DNA from: Archegozetes longisetosus
Lineage: Eukaryota > Arthropoda > Arachnida > Sarcoptiformes > Trhypochthoniidae
Assembly (NCBI GenBank): GCA_018873245.2
Contig: JAEMBT020000008.1
Span: 8,090,238-8,154,237 of the forward strand
Length of the DNA: 64,000 nt
Direction: 5' to 3'
Positions 47,064 to 59,600 of the stretch are shown piece after piece. Position 1 is the stretch's first letter. Each line of letters opens with the position of its first letter. The position numbers and the translations under genes were made by a program. The notes below the pieces were generated by a model. The model was not told the origin of the DNA, ran no database searches, and saw nothing but the letters and a program-made list of their open reading frames with translations.

Positions 47064-47581
47064 TAGGGTGACCAGCTCTGACTTGTCTCATGACGGGACA
47101 AAAATATCAAAGGGGACCCTTACGTTTTTAAAAAAAAATGCCGCTTTTATTAGTCATTACAAATATTTAGATGTCAAACAATACATTCTAGTATAAAAAA
47201 TTGAAAGTTAATAGTCATGATTGATTTCAGAGATATATTTCTCGTTAGAAGTGGCATCTTTCAAAAGTTATTCAAAAGTAAGAAATACTGGCTTATTTCA
47301 GATATAAGTCGTGGCAGAAAAGATTGATTCTATAATTTTTGGTTTTAAACCACAGGTCTCCAAAACATTAAACTGGGTTTCTTAATCCCTTATCATTCTT
47401 AAAATAAATTCAATGCTTGAGTTTCTAAGAAATACTTCTCTAAACACATTTTTCAAAATGAAAATTGAAGAACTGGACAACTAATTGTCCCGTCGAGAGT
47501 TTTTGGTCTGATGGGATTTCTCTCTTTTATCTTTAAAAAGACGGGACTGTCCCTTCAAAAACGGGACGTGTGGTCACCCTA
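47064..47581. mobile_element. hAT non-autonomous element family D, copy 2
   Basis: Termini are TAGGGTGACCA and TGGTCACCCTA, followed inward by GGGAC-rich sequence (ACGGGACAAAA; AAACGGGACGTG). The flanks TAGTTGAT and TAGCTGAA look like a decayed 8-bp duplication. 518 bp, no ORF. Confidence 0.85.
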
Positions 47582-48030
47582 TAGCTGAAGATAGAAAATA
47601 TACCAATACACTTAATCCTTACGTCACAACAATATTAAAGGTAATGTTTGCAAATTTCTTGGAAAAAGTGGTTTAAAAGACTACTTAAAATCTATTATCG
47701 GGTGAAAATCACAAATATAAGCTTCAAACCAACATTATTTGCGAATGATTTGCATTAATCTCAAGGTTAGATAAAACTAATGAAGAAAACCTGTTTTAAA
47801 AACACCAAATACTACTGCACTCAAGCTAAAAATTTTAAACAATCCGTAATTAATGTTTAAACAGATGGACAACAATATAAGAACGATAGCTAACTGTATC
47901 CGAAGTTCTCAGACTAAAAATAAGATAACTGGGTACAAAATTATTACAGGTAACTCTTCAAATTCAATAAAATAGCTCTCAATTATAAAATAAATACTTT
48001 TAGATTGACTTCATTTTCTTTGTTCTAAAG

Positions 48031-48449
48031 TGTTGATCAGTCTCTTATTGCTACTATTAGTGTTATATTTTTATACAATTCGACCAGTGCGTTCTCTATT
48101 CTGGAAACTACCCTTTCTTCTAATCGGACTATTCGCAATGATAATCAGTCTCAAAAAGTACATTAACAGAGTTCCAGTTATTCCTCAAACATTCAACAAT
48201 ACAAGAAATATGGATACAGACTGCATCCATTCAATGATTATGGACTATTCTGATGATATTTATCATGTTACTGATGTTTGCATTCCTATAATTTTATCTA
48301 ATCATATCTCCGTTCGAACCAATTCTATGTCCGGAATCGAAGAAGATCATAACTGTAATGATAATGTCGAAAGTCCTCCTCCGAGCTACGAAGACGTTAT
48401 GCATACTAATAGTTTGCCTAATTACAACGACGCGATTCAACTACAGTAA
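48031..48449 (+). CDS. Small membrane protein with C-terminal PPxY and LPxY motifs, copy 1 (3' exon)
   Basis: The terminal exon starts after TTCTAAAG in phase 1 and encodes 138 residues. Two hydrophobic segments (LISLLLLLLVLYFYTI and WKLPFLLIGLFAMIISL) flank RSLFWKL; then comes a polar cytosolic tail with HISVRTNSMSGI, PPPSYEDV and LPNYNDAI. PPxY and LPxY motifs bind WW domains of Nedd4-type ubiquitin ligases; small adaptors of this kind (Commissureless, Ndfip-like) steer membrane proteins to endosomes. That role is inference from the motifs. A signal AATAAA lies at 48691. The first exon was not found. A paralogue is at 62802-63352 and a relic at 45740. Confidence 0.75.
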
Positions 48450-49377
48450 ACATATCAAGTATTAGAGAAATAGCTATTTTATTGTTATAACTTTATGTGA
48501 ATGCAGAGATTTGTGAGAAATAATATCGAGTTATGCAAAATGTTACACCTCTGATAGAAATTACTATTTAATATGTAAAGATATTGTATTTATTTTGTTT
48601 TAAGTTTGAAAATATAATTTTATTTGTTGTTGACTGCTTTAGATCTATTGTTCTAATGCTGTTAAACTTTATTTTAGATGTATATAAATGAATAAACATT
48701 AAGATGATAGGACTATTGGCAACAAAAGGATTAGACATTTGGACGACTTTAAAAGCTTAATCCGTCGCCCCAACTCCAATAATCCAAATACTCAGACTCT
48801 TCTTACAAAAATATTTGAAATACCAACAAATAAGTAAATATTTGTTAAGTATAGAGAAAGAATGTAAAAGTTTAGAAGTTCAGTATACTTCAACCTTTAC
48901 AAATAGTATCTACGGTATAGCATAAATTTACGCTAAATTAAGAATACCTTCATCCTAGAAATACTACTATTTTATAAGAAATATTTTATGCGAAGCACGT
49001 AATATATTAATATATATATATTGCAATAATTTTTCGCTAACTTCTTTTACACAAGTTTTGTACTTGAGTTAACTAAGGCATTAATTTAAGATTTTCGCAT
49101 TAGCATTAATAAAAGTCGAAAACTTATTCTATTTTTATTACTTAATAAAAAAAATAAATTCCACGATGAATTTTAATTAATATTAAAATCAATTTGAAAG
49201 TAAATGATCTAAAAATAGAAAACTTATTAATGCAGTTATTAAAATATTTAGAAATAGAAAACATGACCGGAGTAGGAATAAAATAATTGAAATTTTCGTT
49301 TTTTCAATCATCGCCTTGTTTATCGATAATTTACTGAAAGTTTCAAAAATAGAGCTGGTTAAAGTCTCGTATTAATG
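48450..49377. other. 3' UTR of the PPxY gene, then no gene seen
   Basis: AATAAA at 48691-48696. The remaining sequence is AT-rich with nothing recognised. Confidence 0.4.
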
Positions 49378-49645
49378 TTAGTTATAGGTAGCCGCCAACT
49401 TTTGTCAGGAACATCCGCTAACAAAGGAAAAAATAAAAATAAAAATCGTTCAAATCACCGACGACATATTTTATTAATTTTTTCGGTTTAGACATTATAT
49501 TATATTGTATTTAGTTTAAAATAATTTCCAACGATATAGTAATGTCAGTGAAGACCCCGTCCGCTGACCTCATCAAAATCGAGAGTTCAAAACGCGAACC
49601 TTTAGCAAGATCTCTGGCAGTTGGGAACGCTAAGTCTAGTAGTCA
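49378..49645. mobile_element. Short repeat family E, copy 1 (MITE-like)
   Basis: Related to 55308-55575 in the same orientation. Both share CAACTTTTGTCAG near the start, GACCCCGTCCGCTGACCTC in the middle and a CTGRCAGTTG stretch near the end, which is an imperfect inverted match to the start. A 77-codon frame at 49542 begins in it and is not conserved in the other copy. Confidence 0.65.
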
Positions 49646-52008
49646 TATATCAACAATTCCCTTTATTTATTTCCAAAAGTCTTTGAATTCAAAACACCTT
49701 TTTAAGATAGTATCTCAATACCTATGTGAAAGCTTGTCTCAAAAAAGTGCGCAAATAAAAATTATTTTTCTTTAAGGGCATAAGACCAATTTAATGTGAA
49801 GTGTATGAGTCAAATAAGAGTTTTTTTCAAACTTTTCAAGGCTTCTAATCTGATAATCTAGTCTCATAGTACAAACTTTTTTCACTCATTATAATTGATT
49901 TATTAATTTGCTTTCATGACCTATTTTGACTTCACCTTTCAGACAAGAACATTATTTTTTTATTTAATCAACAAACTCTGTTCAATTTGTTCAAACCCTG
50001 AATCCAAACTAAGAGATAGGGTTGCTGATAAAGTTTGGAAAAGTAAAAATCATGTCGTGGCTAAAGTTTAAAACTAAACTCAGTTTATGATTAAAATTTT
50101 GTTAAGTCCTTTAGAAAAAAGGTTTTAATTTGTGCACTTCTATGAGACAAGCTTTCATATACTTCAGTTGCAAGTATATTTCAATAATGTAATGTAATGA
50201 TACTCTAAATGATTATTTTTGATTACAGACAATGCCACTAATATGATAGGGGCATTTGATGACAATGAAAGACGCGCAGTAGACATAACATCAGCATCAT
50301 CCTGAATAATATATTTGAAAATTAAAACGAGGCTATTGTGAGAATTGAGAGAAATACAGAACAGGAATTTGTTATTCTAATGAAATGAAAAGAATAATGA
50401 GAAACTTCTAGAAAATTTCAAAGTAATCTCATAACCTTTAGAAACTTGTTTTAATTCTATTTCTTTTATGCTCGATATCGTGGTCGATGCTTATGAAAGT
50501 TTAAACATTTTTTAGTAGCTGACAAAAACGTATAGTCAATGTGATGAGACTTTGATGAGAAAAAGTGTTTCCTATATTATAAATTTTTAAAAGTCAACTT
50601 TGATTTTGCTATAAAATTGTTTCCAACAATACATTTAGCTGTTCAATAGAAAAGGAGAGCTGTTTCCAAATTCGAAACTAGTAGAAATCATAGTCAACTC
50701 ATTGTCGATTTAAAAACAATTATCAAAGAGAATCTTGAAAACTTTCTAATACTCAGCCTATCATAATTTCAAACATTTCTTCTAATATATGATCCAAAAT
50801 GAAGATTTAAAACATTAGACAGAAAGACATTAAATAAATGGTAGAATTTTTTACAAATAGTGTAAAAGCACCTCTATTGAATCTACCGAATCATAAAAAT
50901 CCCATTGTTTTCGAACTAAAACACAACTAAAAACAAAAGGATTAATCATCTGAAGAATTTCCTCATGAGTCTGAAGAGGGAATTGAAGCTATTGAAACTA
51001 GAGACGAAAATAAAAAAAGGAATTGAAATGTCCTTAGAGACTAAATTCTTACACATCAGATATTCTAAATTTTTGGTTTGGTTACTCAAATATCTACCTG
51101 AATATTGCAGATGTTGGTAAAAAGATATCGGAATTACCTGGAACTCAATTTGAATCTTAGGGGAATTTTAGAGTGTGTGTACGTGTGTGTGTGTGTGTGT
51201 GTGTGTGAACACTAAAAATAAAGAAACCTTTTGTTACGAGAAAATATTGATTATCTATTGGTTACTAAATGTAATTACAGGTTTAATTTTACTAGTTAGT
51301 TGTTTTGTATGATTTTGAAAACCTGTAATCTTTGAAAAGTGAAAATTAACTTTCTGTTTTTGCTTTCGTTCACTTTAAACTTCACTTTCACGATTTTTTC
51401 AGAATAGACTAACATTTTTCGACTTAGTTTTAAAAAGTAAAGGAAACTTTTCGTTCACTATTCGCAATATTAGTCTTACTTGAAAATCGTTATATTCTTT
51501 GCTACCTGAATTCGTAATCACGTAAACATGTTTTGTTTAGACACATGATTTCAAGAACTACTGAATTGACAGCCTTATTATTTGAATGTTAATTTAGGAA
51601 AATAATTTTATTAAGGGATAAACCCACTAATCTATTATTCCTCATTAGAAAGATAAAGCGTATCGCTATATTACAAATAGATGATAGCATAGATATTTAT
51701 TTTTACTCTGTTTCAACGATATTTAAAATTTATCTTATATCCTATTTCCAAAAAGCAATTTGTTGATTGTTGAGCTGAATTTTCCTCAAAAAAAGAATTT
51801 TTCAGAAATTATTCAATTTTTTGCAATTTCTTTCCATCTAAACTTTCCATCTGGATAAATTAAATTTTCAGAATCTCTGACTGAAACTATTTAAAAGTAT
51901 CCCAATTGTTTCAAATTTAATAAAAACACGGAAATTTTGAGGAATTCATTTAATTTTTATCTGTCATTATCTTTCCTATTGAGTCGTTTGGCTTCATTGA
52001 CTAATCGA
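49646..52008. other. No gene seen; (GT)n microsatellite at 51172-51207
   Basis: AT-rich intergenic DNA. The microsatellite has two blocks separated by AC, with about 16 GT units in total. No coding frame with family features. Confidence 0.5.
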
Positions 52009-53142
52009 ACATTTTTTAATCTGAGCCTTACTTTTATGACTAAAACACTATAACGTGTACATCAAGACATACACTGATATAAGTTTTGATTCAGTTAATT
52101 TTGATCTTTTAACTAGTATAAAATAATACAAATTTTTTTGAACAAGAACCTTAGGTTTAAGACTAAGACACTGAAAGGTATACATTAAGAAATATGCACA
52201 TAAAATTTTATATTTCATTTAACTATTCAATTCTTCATAAATGGCAAAATGATATAGAGGTAAGTAGTTCATAAGTATTACCGCAAAAAGTAGATTTTAA
52301 CTACAATAACAAAATGAATAATAACATACGAACGATTTGCATGCTTTACTAGTGGTTATTAGTTCTAACTCTCATTCATATCAATCTGAACTGAAGTATA
52401 GCTAAAATTTTGATAAGGATATCATAAAAGGATTAGTTCTAAACTTTTAGTGATTACATAACATTACCGCGCAAGCGACAATACCGCGAAAGTCACTACA
52501 GCGCACGACGTTACCGCATACGACACTACCGCGTACGACACTAAAGCGCAAACGACAATACCGCACAAACGACACTACCGCGCAAACGATACTACCGCGC
52601 AAATGAGACTACCCCCGCAAATGAGACTAACGCACAAACGTCACTACCACGCGGTAGTATAGTTTGCGAGGTATTTATTTTACGCGTTAATGGAGTTTAC
52701 GCGGTAGTGTCGTGCCCTGTAGTGTCGCTTGCGCGGTATTGCTTGCGCTGTATTGACTTGCGCGGTAATGTCGTACGCGGTGTTTGTTTGCGCTGTAACT
52801 TATGCGCTGTAATGTCGTGCTAGCATAATCTTAAACCTAAGGCTCTTATTAAAAAAAAATATTCATATAGAGATAAGACTTTAATAAGTCTTATCGCGAA
52901 AAGCTCTAATTGTATAAATAATATAACTTTTAATGATTTACATACTATACGAATGATTATTAGGGCAAACTTTCATTCATATCAAATTCTACTGAAATCA
53001 AGCTAAAAGTTTGATAAAGATATCAAAAGTGGATTAGTTCCAAACTCTTAATAGTCTCATCTCCTTACAATTTAAAAGTAGTTTTCAATACTTCTTATAG
53101 TAATAATTTTATACTTAAGGCTCAGATTCAAAAATATTGAAT
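52009..53142. mobile_element. TIR element family F, nested copies
   Basis: Ends carry the inverted motif AAGGCTCAGATTCAAAAAAT: reversed at about 52010-52045 and forward at about 53110-53140. A second, inner pair of the same ends lies at about 52135-52165 and 52835-52860. Segments near 52320-52450 and 52930-53040 are diverged direct repeats. A relative is at 61055-62570. No transposase seen. Limits are approximate. Confidence 0.6.
52459..52826. repeat. Inverted 17-bp tandem array, copy 2
   Basis: Units close to CGACACTACCGCGCAAA run forward to about 52645. They then continue reversed (GGTAGTGTCGTTTGCGC type) to 52826 with almost no spacer, forming one large imperfect hairpin. It is the same unit as in the element at 14599-15262, but the 12-bp GGAGTTGTCAGG ends are absent here. 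It lies inside a family F element. Confidence 0.88.
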
Positions 53143-53459
53143 GACTAAATATTGAAATATACCATATTTAGACATATAGATACTAGTGCTTAATAAGCCC
53201 TTTTGACACTTAGAGATAGGGAAGAGGCTTCTCTTGCAGTTAAAGACACAAACATTGCAATATTCAAAAGAATATTTGTTTAACTCAATGTGGGAAACTG
53301 TCTGTTCTTTTATAATTTCATAATCTCAATATATAAAGTAGACTTAATTGAGGTTCAGAGAATTTTGGATTTGTTTGTTTCCAGAGAGTGTAAATACTGA
53401 GTAAAAGAGTAAAGCTTTTACGAGATCTTAATAGATTGTAGTTCTTCAAAATAAGTTTT
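53143..53459. other. Upstream region of the defensin-like gene
   Basis: Shares diverged similarity with the region 62580-62700 upstream of the second PPxY gene (GAAGAGGCTTCTCTTGCAGTT versus GAGGCATCTCATGCAATC). No promoter element was fixed. Confidence 0.4.
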
Positions 53460-54634
53460 ATGATGTATTTATTCGAAATTTTCGTATTAATATGCATGGG
53501 TAAATATTTTAACTAGCATTGAATGATAAATCAATTGTTTTTTCAATAGGATCGACTTTATCTCACTCGTGGACAGCTTATCCAGATCCAGTGGTAAAAA
53601 TAATTCAGTCATATTTTTCTAAAATTAATGCTCAAAAAACCTTCCGTTGAAAATGATTTAGATAGAATCAATTTTGATGAAAATACATGTAGCCTGTTTT
53701 TGAAGATGTGACTTAGCGAATAGGCCTTTTACTATGCATTAAATATCTTTCTATAATGAATTGAATATAGAAAGATTTTTAATTCATAGCAAAAGGCCTA
53801 TTTGCTAAGTCACTTCTTCAAAACAGGCTATGAGAAGTCAGTAAAAAATAGTCATATAATTATTTTGATTATTAAATGTTAGAAATTCAGCCAATGATTT
53901 CAATCATGATTCCGAAATCAAGCCTAATAGTATGGTATAATTTTTATCTTTCATTCTCGTGAAGACAATGATTTTTATTATATTCAAAAATAGTCTATTT
54001 TGACTCAGTTTTATTATTGACATATTGTCTTGAATATTCTGTTTAAAAACATGTAATGGCTGAATATTGACATGCCTATTATAATAAATTGTATTCTTCG
54101 TGATGTAATAGCGTGGAAACAAAGCAAAGGCTCGATGGCAAACTTTCAAAGCTATTCCAACAAACGAAAGGACATACGTACGACTTTCTCAGGTTTGTGG
54201 CGAATTTAAAGCTCCGACGTAGATCAGCAGTAGGTCGTCCTGCAGATGATGAAATGGAGACGTGCGATGTTTACTGTTGTTATTCAGGATATCTGACTGG
54301 ATATTGTGATAGAAATGCAGTTGGAATAGCTCTCAACACTATTTGGAAATTGGGGTCCAAGTTTGGCGTTAAGGCATTTGCTGAGGCAATTGGAATTGAC
54401 CCAAATAGTGCAGCGGCATTAACATCAGTCTTACCAGTTTCTAAGATTTTACCTAAAGTTTCAAACTGTAAATGTACAAATGATTATACAGATGCATTTT
54501 GTGGACGAGATGGAAGTTTCTTAGGTATAAGATGTCCAGATAAGAGTGCATGTGCTAGAAAATGTTGCAGAAGGGGTATGAATAACTACAAGTGTGGCGG
54601 CTTCTTGAAAACTAGATGCAAGTGCTGGAATTGA
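53460..54634 (+). CDS. Secreted two-domain Cys-rich protein with C-terminal defensin-like fold
   Basis: Exon 1, 53460-53499, encodes a signal peptide (MMYLFEIFVLICMG). Exon 2, 53550-53593, gives STLSHSWTAYPDPV. The main exon starts at 54112 or 54125 and ends at the stop at 54632-54634. A basic stretch LKLRRRSAV may be a propeptide cleavage site. The mature part has 14 Cys: a CxxxCC...C cluster, a hydrophobic helical middle (NAVGIALNTIWKLGSKFGVK), then C-x5-C-x3-CC-x8-C-x7-C-x-C, the spacing of arthropod CS-alpha-beta defensins. AATAAA is at 54814. The phase of the main exon's start is unresolved: a clean acceptor at 54110-54111 opens a different frame for the first 27 codons. Role as an antimicrobial or other secreted effector is inference. 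Confidence 0.75.
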
Positions 54635-55307
54635 TGGAAGAAACGACTGTTCTTTCAAGAAAAATTAAAATGCTAAAATTACTGGTATTCAACATAGTAC
54701 ACATTAGTATTTCCCACGTTATGTTTTATATCTTAAGCAAAGAAAATATTATATGTAAGTTCCTATGCTTGATTAAAAATAAAAATTAAACAATGAATAT
54801 AAATCATGTGGCAAATAAAATTTACGTTTAACTAGAAAATTTGAAAACTCTTTATCCTAACTAGCTAAATAAATATTAATTTGAAAATGTATTTTCAATG
54901 ACGGACCCAGAAATGAAATGAGTTTGTTGTGTTTAAAGTTGTATGAAGAACTAGAGTTGTGATTACTCTGATAGATTTAGCTTTGTTACTAATATATTTC
55001 CAATGATATCAGGGGTTCATTTAAAGTTTTCTCGAAGAGAAACTGAATCTCATGAATATAAGCTTATTTTTGGTCTTCCGCAACTATCCCACGTATCAAT
55101 TGTTTAAAATCTTCTAACTATCGTATTTTATTAAAGCATCAATCAATAGAGCCATTGATATCTAAATTTTTTATGCTTGAATTTATAATGAAATCTTTGA
55201 GTCAAAGTTCTATTCTAAGGTGAAATATTGCGAAATTTAAGAGTAGAATTTCTTCAATTCATAAGAAATACTATCTGCTTTCGGATAACATAGTTACATC
55301 TAGTATT
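54635..55307. other. 3' UTR of the defensin-like gene, then no gene seen
   Basis: AATAAA at 54814-54819. The rest is AT-rich with nothing recognised. Confidence 0.4.
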
Positions 55308-55575
55308 GTCAACTTTTGTCAGAAATACTCGCTGATAAAAGAGAAAAATAAAAACAAAAATCGCTGAAACCACTGACATTTTTATTAATTTTTTCGGCTT
55401 AGACATTATCAGATATATTAACTGTGTTTATCATTTCAGTTTTAAATCATTTTCACTGACAGTAATGTTGGCGAGGACCCCGTCCGCTGACCGCTGACCT
55501 CATCAAAATCGGGAGTCCAAAAAACCTTCAGGGAAATCTCTGACAGTTGTGAACGTTAGTTATAGGAGATTTAAG
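55308..55575. mobile_element. Short repeat family E, copy 2
   Basis: Relative of 49378-49645, with an internal 7-bp duplication (GCTGACC repeated) that breaks the reading frame seen in copy 1. This supports a non-coding element. Confidence 0.65.
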
Positions 55576-56174
55576 TATTATTTAGTGTCTATTTAAACTT
55601 TACTACATGACTGAGCTTACTACAGTTTTTTAAATTAATCAATTTGTTTAAATGATGATTTCAAATATTTATGCTAAGATCAATAAGTTGAATGCGAAAA
55701 AAACATGAATTATTGCGATTATAGGTATTTTTCGGAACGTGCGATAACATTAAAGTATGTCATATAAGTTCAAAACTGATTGTTAGAGAAAGGAGTGCAT
55801 AAATAGTTTTATTTTCAAGTTAATATATGAGCTTTTATAAATCAAAATTTTTGTTGAGAAATTTCTCACGTTTCTGTAGTATAGAGCACAAAAGACTCTT
55901 TATAACTTCTTCCACGATGTCGAGTTGTTGAAATTTCAATGATTGACTCTCATATGAGTTATGCAAAGTTGTTTTTGGTCGCAGAAGGCCAACCTTAACA
56001 AATTTGGTGTTATAACGATTTTTAGTATTTTTTGGTAGTTTTGGTACAATGAAATTCGTTGAAAATGATCTCTAAAGTTGATATGTATTAGTGATATTAA
56101 AATCTATGAACTTAGTGCTGAAAGTAAAATTTTGGTTTAACAAAAAAACCTTTCTCTAGTGATGAAATTTTTTA
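55576..56174. other. No gene seen
   Basis: AT-rich sequence between two small elements; nothing recognised. Confidence 0.45.
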
Positions 56175-56621
56175 ACGTATAAGTGCGCTTTAAATACGTG
56201 CGTATTTAAAATGAAACTGGCCTTTTTTAGACCACAAAAAATGGTCTTAAATACGCACGTATTTAAAGTGAAACACTAATAAATTCGCTTTAGATATGCA
56301 CTAGATGACATATGATTTTTTTGTGTTACTTTAAGGCACTTTATGTTATTTTGAGGAATAAGGATTTTAATTGAATTTGTTTTTAACTTAATGGTCGATA
56401 ATTAGATGTTAAGTTTTATTAAACAAAAGTATCACAATTCGTTTCAATTACTTTTTTAAAATGTGTCATGAAAAGTGCGTGTTTAAAGTGAAACTGACTT
56501 TTTTTTGGAGCTAACCTCACTTTATTAGGCTTAAATACGCACGTATTTAAGATGAACTTCGCAGCAAAAAATAGAGTAGTTTCATCTTAAATACGCGCGT
56601 ATATAAAACGCACTTATACGT
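56175..56621. mobile_element. MITE family B built of palindromes, copy 2
   Basis: 447 bp, TA on both sides, ends ACGTATAAGTGCGC and CGCACTTATACGT. Colinear with 16579-17018 over its full length with scattered substitutions; the TTAAATACGCACGTATTTAA palindromes are kept. Confidence 0.87.
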
Positions 56622-59600
56622 TAATAATTAATTCGACAATAAGAAAACTAATACAATTATTTTTGAAATACTCTCTTTATTTAGTATTAGCGTTAGTAGA
56701 TCTAATGTCCTGTACTAATGCAAGACTTTAGCTAATGTGAATCTCGCACTAATATCTGTTACTGTATTAGTGCGAGGTTTTAGAAGTTCCGAGTTGCATT
56801 CCGGTACTTAAAGGATAATCTGATGAACGTGCTGGTAATATTAATCTCAACTTGAAAAATGCTTATGGATCAGGCTTAACATTAGATTTTTGGGAAGAAA
56901 TTCGAATAATAACCTGCATTAGTCCGACTCTGCATTTCGGGGTTAAAACTATCGTTTAACGCCATGTAAAGTTACAATAAATTCTGATGAGTTTGATTTT
57001 GAAAGAAAACGTTAGATAATATTAAGATATGGTTTACTCATAAATTAAGTGAACTTAAGTATTAAATTGATAAAATAATTATCTTATTATCAGTGATAAT
57101 ACTATTAATTTAGTCGCAGCTTTTCGAGAGAATCGTATTCCATTCTATCAATCAAGCGATTCAATCAACGGTTAATGAATTATTTAATGAAAAAAGTGAC
57201 CAAATTGTAGTTTCAGCAAATGTTCAATGTTTTGATGAAGAATGAATTATTTAGATTTAATCTAAGCTTTAAATTTGCAGTTAACTTCTGTTATCCGCTG
57301 TTATGTTCGGTTTGCTTTCTTTCTTGCTAAGCACAGCTATATTTTGCATATCGAAATTATAGGTCTAGAATTTATTATATTTTCGATCGTCTTTACGCAC
57401 TAAATTATTAGAAAAGAAGATTTAAATTTAGGACAAGTAATTTTTCAGAACCAATTTATAAAATTTTGCAAAATATTTCCTTCAAAATTTTAATCTTTGA
57501 TTATACCTAATCTTTATTCTGCTAAATTATAAAAATTGAAATTGATATATATATTATAAAATATTACCTAAAAAATAAGCTATATCGTTGCATAAGTATT
57601 TATCATAATAACTGTAATCATATACAATACTCTTAAAAGCTTATTTTCGCCAAAAAATCAATATATTTGTGATAAGCTCTTTTGTTTGGTAAATATGGTT
57701 TTTAGAATATAAATTGAATTCAATTATTATAATTATTAATTAAATATCATTTTTAATTAATTAATTCACTTCATGTCATGTTAATCAATTGAATAGCTTT
57801 TAATTAATACTAAATTGTATTAAAACGTTTATTTATTAACGAATGTTTACATGGTTAACGAATAATAAACACAAGTAAACTCAGACTACTTACTATTAAT
57901 TTTGTTTTATTATTCTGCATAGTAAATAAGTTTATCATACAAATACTCAATTTCCTCTCTTGATATATCATATAATAGCGAATGAAATTTTTTGCGAAAT
58001 GTCGAAATCCACATTTTGTGTGTTGTATTTAACGAGATTCTTCCTGTACAGCTGCGTGCATCGGATAAGGATTTTAAATGTTACTCAATTATTACTCAGT
58101 TTTTAAAATCAAAAACTAATATTGAGAATCAAATCAAGATAATCATTTCATTTTTATCACTTATTTTATAGTATTTCCCTATACAGAGCTCTATATAGAG
58201 CTATATTTCTCTATATAGAATATAGAGCTTTTACAGTCTGAAAAGTGGCCTCATCAAAGAAGTAGTTTTTCAGAGACTTGATCTAAAAATAGAATTTCTA
58301 AAATTACTCACGAAAAATTGAAACATTGATTTGTTACGAAAATTCGCTCTTAAATTTGACTAGTATACCTAAGCTTGAATGTTTAGGCTTTTGAAAGTCA
58401 AAGTCGAATATAAAAACATGAAATTAAATAGTGTTAGCAAAAGCAAAAGAAAGTCAATTGAAGAAAAAATATAAAATGTCAAAGTAAAGAAGGATAAATG
58501 AGAAATTTCAGCAAAAACTAAAGTGAAAGAAAGTCAGCTGAAAATTTGTCACTAAAGCTAAAACCAATGAAAGCAAATGAAAACTTTTCACACAAAGCGA
58601 AAGTCAAGTGAAACTATACAGCTATAAAAGGCTATAAAGTAAGAGTGTTATAACTTTTCCGATTGAGAACTGAAGTTTTTTTTATCAAAGATGGACCAAG
58701 GCGTATTTTTAAGGTTTATCACAAGTTGTCAAATGGCAAATAAACTATTTATTTGGAATATATTCAATGATTTTACATTTTATTTTTGATAGCTTTCATA
58801 CAGTTACATTTTTGCTAGATTTTGGAGCCTCAACTAAACTATTATTTTTAATTACATATTCTGTAAACTCATTACATAACATTGATAGGTTTACTTTTTT
58901 ACAAATCTCGGCTTTAACAAAGTTAGCACTCAAACTATTTCTTTCATCAGATCATAGATTATTTTATAAAATTCAGACCATCATATAATTAAATACTGAT
59001 TTTTTAAAGTTTCTAATCAGTCAAAACCAGAGACTTCGGGCCAAAACCAGAGATGCAAAATTTGTACTATAAAGATGTAATGACAAAATAAGTAAAACCG
59101 GACTAGAATGCTATTCTGTACTTTCAAATTATATGAATAATTTATTTTAAGAAGATTTAAAGTATGCTTAGAAAGAATGAGCCTTTTTCTACATTATTCA
59201 GCAATAAGAGTGGTAGAATTTTATAAACTAATGCAAAATAGCGAATATGAAACAAAGTTAAATGAAATTTAATCATCAAAATTCAATTAAAACTCAAAGG
59301 CGAAACAGCACTACTGTTATGTTTTTAATTTGATCAAAATGTTCAGAAAGTTTATCAAAAGTTGCGAAATAGTAAGCGAAGTATATTTTTGTGGAAACTT
59401 GATCAGACAGCCTTGGTACAAAATTCTACATATTGCTACAAATCTCACTTTTATTTCCATTAGGTTAAGTTCATGCAATTTTAGCAATGTAAAGCCTATC
59501 CTAAACTCAAATTCCTGAAGTGTTTTACAAAACACGATTATAACGATATGAAGAAGTTTCTCGCTATAGCTGTTGAACTGGGTCTCCACTGAATACTTTC

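Noticed and set aside
49542..49775. 77-codon frame MSVKTPSADLIKIESSK as a gene
   Set aside because: It starts inside repeat family E, and the other copy (55308-55575) has an internal duplication that breaks the frame.
51172..51207. (GT)n tract as a regulatory Z-DNA element
   Set aside because: Plain microsatellite; nothing in the surroundings supports a function.
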